Positions 61,541 to 64,000 of a stretch of 64,000 bases of DNA are shown in pieces. The notes below the pieces were generated by a model. That model ran no database searches, was not told the DNA's origin, and was given only the letters and a program-made list of their open reading frames with translations. Both the position numbers and the translations under genes were made by a program. Source of the stretch: Glaciecola blandensis (GTDB taxonomy: Bacteria; Pseudomonadota; Gammaproteobacteria; Enterobacterales; Alteromonadaceae); contig NZ_JAVRIE010000007.1 in assembly GCF_031846165.1 (NCBI RefSeq), positions 124,001 through 188,000 of the forward strand, given 5' to 3'. The stretch's first letter is position 1; each line of letters begins with the position of its first letter.

Positions 61541-63487
61541 CTATCCTAGTTGCACCAATGCTGCCGCAATCGCTGCCGACACCATTGGTGTATCAAACTG
61601 ATTCATTGCATTTTGCGCATTTTTTAGCTCTTCTAGCACACCCTCTGAAAGCTCACAATCCAATAAATCTTTCAAAATATCCTCTGCAGCGAACAAGTCT
61701 TTATTTACCAAGTTTTGTAAATCTTTTAGCTGTTGCAATACATAGCCTTGCGACTCTTGCCGCAGCGTTGACTTTTGGTTTTCGTTGCTAGGGTTATCGA
61801 CCGTTTGCATCGATTTATTAAGATTATCGACCATCATTTGTAAGCTTGAAAAAGCAGATTCATCTGGCCAATTCTGCTGCTTTGCTAATAGTGTTTCATA
61901 ATCGCCCGCTAGCGATGACAATTCGGCAATTCCTAAATTTGCAGCGCCTCCCTTCACTTTATGCAGCAAAATAATCGCGTTAGTTTGATCGTTATCTGCG
62001 AGATACCGCTTCAAGGTATTCCCTAGATTTGTGTTTTCAGTCAAAAAGCGTGCGATTAATGAATATAACAAAGGCCAATCTCCGTTCACTCTTTCCAAAG
62101 CGCTGGCTAGATCGATACCAGGGATACGTAAACTGTTGTCTACTGCTATTTCGTCTGACTCTTGTATGTCATTGCTCACACTTAAATATTGTAAAACGAC
62201 TGCCTGCAGACTGTCCCGCTCAATTGGTTTAGAAATATGGTGCTGCATGCCAGCGTCATAACACTCCTGCATATGCTCTTTACTATTGTGGGCTGTCATT
62301 GCCACGATAGGTATGTTGGCAAACTTTTCTTTAGAAGCTCGAATGCGTTTTGTCGCCTCGATTCCTCCCATATTCGGCATTTGAAGGTCCATTAACACGA
62401 GTTGGTAATCCTTGGTCTCAAGCATTTGTAATGCACAAAGGCCATCGTCTGCCAAATCAACATGACAATCCCACTTCGAAAGCATCTTCATCGCTACCAT
62501 TTGGTTAACAGGGTTATCCTCAACAAGCAGTATATTACTCTCGGCAAGCGGGTTTTCTCCCGCGTCTATTAAAGGAAGTATATCGCTGTTCTCTTCGCCT
62601 TGAGCAAATGAGATATCTACATGGAAGGTTGTTCCTTCGCCTAGTTCGCTTTCAACTAGGATTTGCCCCTTGAACATCTCAACGAGATTCTTAGTAATAT
62701 TCATTCCTAGGCCTGTGCCGCCAAAGTCTCTAGTAATACTATTGTCCGCCTGTTCAAACGCGGCAAAAACACTATCAATATGTTCCTGACCAATACCAAT
62801 ACCTGAATCGGCTACCGTCAAGCGATAAACGCCTTTTGAATTAAAGGGAGTGAAGGATAAAAACACACCGCCGTTGTCGGTGAATTTAATAGCATTTGAG
62901 AGCAAGTTACTGATTATTTGTGTAAAGCGCAGCGGGTCGGTCACCAATGCTTTGGGCACGCCTATATCAATATCGTATCGGAATTCGATGCCTTTTTTCT
63001 TGGCATCCAATGCAAAAGGTGCACACACAGAGTGAAAATACGGTTCAATTTGAACTGAGCTTAATTCTAGCTCTAACTTCTTGGCCTCTATTTTTGAGAA
63101 ATCTAATATGTCATTAATCACGCCAAGTAAGTGCTTACCTGACGACAAGGCAACACGAACCAGCTCTTGCTGTTCTTGACTTAATTTTTCGTCGGACAAT
63201 AGGGTAAGAACACCTAAAACCCCGTTCATTGGGGTCCTAAGTTCGTGACTCATGTTAGCGATAAAATCAGATTTGACCTGCAAGGCTGTTAACGCTTCGT
63301 CCCTCGCTTTTTGCATCTGCGAAGTACGTTTAGCCACCAGCTTTTCTAAACTGTTACTTAATTTTTCAAGCTCTCTGTTTTTTTCAAACAGTTCTCGACT
63401 TTTTAACTCAAGTAAATGCTCCGCTTCCTGCCTTGCTTTTTGTTCCCGAGCATGGCGCCTTTCTAGACGCGCCAATTCAGTAGGCAC
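61541..63487 (-). CDS. Soluble hybrid histidine kinase (HisKA-HATPase-REC-Hpt)
   Basis: A 648-residue cytoplasmic kinase. A coiled coil (1-70) leads to HisKA with His81 in NMSHELRTPMNG, a HATPase (about 185-310) with NLLSNAIKFT, DSGIGIG and GGTGLGMNI, a REC domain with Asp367 in LMDLQMPNM, and a C-terminal Hpt with His509 in LLHKVKGGAANLG. No sensor domain or TM helix: its input should be the H-NOX protein encoded just before it. Starts at GTG, overlapping the H-NOX stop (TAGTG). Confidence 0.93.
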   Translation of the reverse strand: MPTELARLERRHAREQKARQEAEHLLELKSRELFEKNRELEKLSNSLEKLVAKRTSQMQKARDEALTALQVKSDFIANMSHELRTPMNGVLGVLTLLSDEKLSQEQQELVRVALSSGKHLLGVINDILDFSKIEAKKLELELSSVQIEPYFHSVCAPFALDAKKKGIEFRYDIDIGVPKALVTDPLRFTQIISNLLSNAIKFTDNGGVFLSFTPFNSKGVYRLTVADSGIGIGQEHIDSVFAAFEQADNSITRDFGGTGLGMNITKNLVEMFKGQILVESELGEGTTFHVDISFAQGEENSDILPLIDAGENPLAESNILLVEDNPVNQMVAMKMLSKWDCHVDLADDGLCALQMLETKDYQLVLMDLQMPNMGGIEATKRIRASKEKFANIPIVAMTAHNSKEHMQECYDAGMQHHISKPIERDSLQAVVLQYLSVSNDIQESDEIAVDNSLRIPGIDLASALERVNGDWPLLYSLIARFLTENTNLGNTLKRYLADNDQTNAIILLHKVKGGAANLGIAELSSLAGDYETLLAKQQNWPDESAFSSLQMMVDNLNKSMQTVDNPSNENQKSTLRQESQGYVLQQLKDLQNLVNKDLFAAEDILKDLLDCELSEGVLEELKNAQNAMNQFDTPMVSAAIAAALVQLG

Positions 63488-64000
63488 TATACTTCGGTCG
63501 CTTCGATCGGCGTAATATAAAAAATGCAGTGGTGTACTTCGCCTTCAACCCAATCTTTACGCTTGAGCTCGAATTTTTCATTGTAATAACTGGAGGTCGA
63601 TTGTATGAGCCCCTCAGCCAAGTCAGCGAATCCCCGAGTAGAACTGTAGTGAAGTTCGAAAGGTTCGTTTGGAGTGGATGGTTCAGTATAGCTAAAACCG
63701 GGCAGCTCAGCATCAGGGTATAACTTACGCACTTCCACATGTATGTGGTTATCGATTTGTTTCAAAAAGGCGAGAGTGTTACCCGCCTCCTCAAAAAAAC
63801 TAGAGAATTTTTCAGAGAATGTGCGACCGAGATGCTCGCCAAAAGTATAGATGAGTTTTGCAACCGGGACGTCGGTCCGGTTGTGAAGCTCAACCACCAT
63901 GTCAACCAACTCTTTGTGGTCATAAGTGCCTACACTGGTGTAAGCGCCACCTGAAGCTGGATCCGTTGCGTCGAGCAAATCGTCTAGCATGTCTTCGCCA
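63487..64000 (-). CDS. H-NOX heme-nitric oxide/oxygen binding protein, 5' end outside window
   Basis: The last 170 residues of an H-NOX sensor; the reading frame is open to the window edge and the family N-terminus (about 10-20 residues) is missing. The proximal heme-ligand His lies in IHVEVRKLYPDAELP, and the YxSxR heme-propionate motif is present as LHYSSTRG. Upstream MLDDLLDAT and VAKLIYTFGEHLG match the fold. The linked kinase suggests NO control of phosphorelay. Distal pocket residues for NO versus O2 choice cannot be judged fully. Confidence 0.9.
   Translation of the reverse strand, partial: GEDMLDDLLDATDPASGGAYTSVGTYDHKELVDMVVELHNRTDVPVAKLIYTFGEHLGRTFSEKFSSFFEEAGNTLAFLKQIDNHIHVEVRKLYPDAELPGFSYTEPSTPNEPFELHYSSTRGFADLAEGLIQSTSSYYNEKFELKRKDWVEGEVHHCIFYITPIEATEV

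Overview
The window reads as a chromosomal segment of a free-living, probably marine gammaproteobacterium. The iscR-cysE-trmJ-suhB-secF-secD-yajC-tgt-queA neighbourhood, the leucine attenuator, the yjf operon, H-NOX signalling and several c-di-GMP proteins all fit an Alteromonadales-like member. This is inferred from gene order and protein character; no species was identified. I saw no insertion sequence, prophage or CRISPR array.

Layout. 1-7.9 kb (minus): the ISC iron-sulfur operon iscR-iscS-iscU-iscA-hscB-hscA-fdx, preceded by two tandem IscR-type operators. A small lipoprotein gene sits beyond fdx, and cysE and trmJ lie upstream of iscR. 8.2-14.8 kb: suhB (plus) converges on secF/secD/yajC/tgt/queA (minus). 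15-20.6 kb: a DUF6471 gene is divergent from a yjfI-yjfJ-K+ channel-yjfK-yjfL-yjfM-yjfC operon. 20.7-26.6 kb: rhomboid protease, VC0807-like membrane protein, and an ABC ATPase, large permease and AttH/CrtC-like protein resembling attEFGH. 26.7-30.8 kb (minus): a 7TMR-DISM/EAL protein and a lipoprotein alkaline phosphatase. 31.3-36.5 kb: glyoxylate shunt genes aceA, a LysR regulator and glcB. 36.5-37.1 kb: a palindromic repeat pair running into a 16/17-bp tandem array, then the leu promoter, leader peptide and attenuator. 37.1-41.8 kb: leuABCD. 42-45.3 kb: a HD-GYP-like protein lacking a key His, and a DUF3391-T2SSB fusion paired with an ExeA-type ATPase. 45.5-48.5 kb: srmB-rdgB-hemW, translationally overlapped. 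48.5-56.4 kb (minus): two Lcl/DUF1566 proteins, a PAS protein with a CheC-like response regulator, LrgB/LrgA, an unknown protein, a plus-strand tRNA-Ile2(CAU), and two bacterial PH-domain membrane proteins. 56.7-64 kb: a GGDEF-EAL protein converging on an operon that enters at the right edge with H-NOX, then hybrid kinase, response regulator, beta-barrel protein and a small periplasmic binding-like protein.

Most of the window is housekeeping. The less ordinary parts are the regulatory DNA (tandem IscR sites, a 17-bp perfect hairpin inside the isc operon, the leu attenuator, an orphan terminator that may end a small RNA), the repeat array at 36.5 kb, the DUF3391-T2SSB/ExeA/HD-GYP-like cluster, and the H-NOX operon that carries a porin-like and a binding protein.

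Start sites were moved from the longest ORF wherever a ribosome binding site or family length supported it. No database search was possible, so family names rest on recognised motifs.
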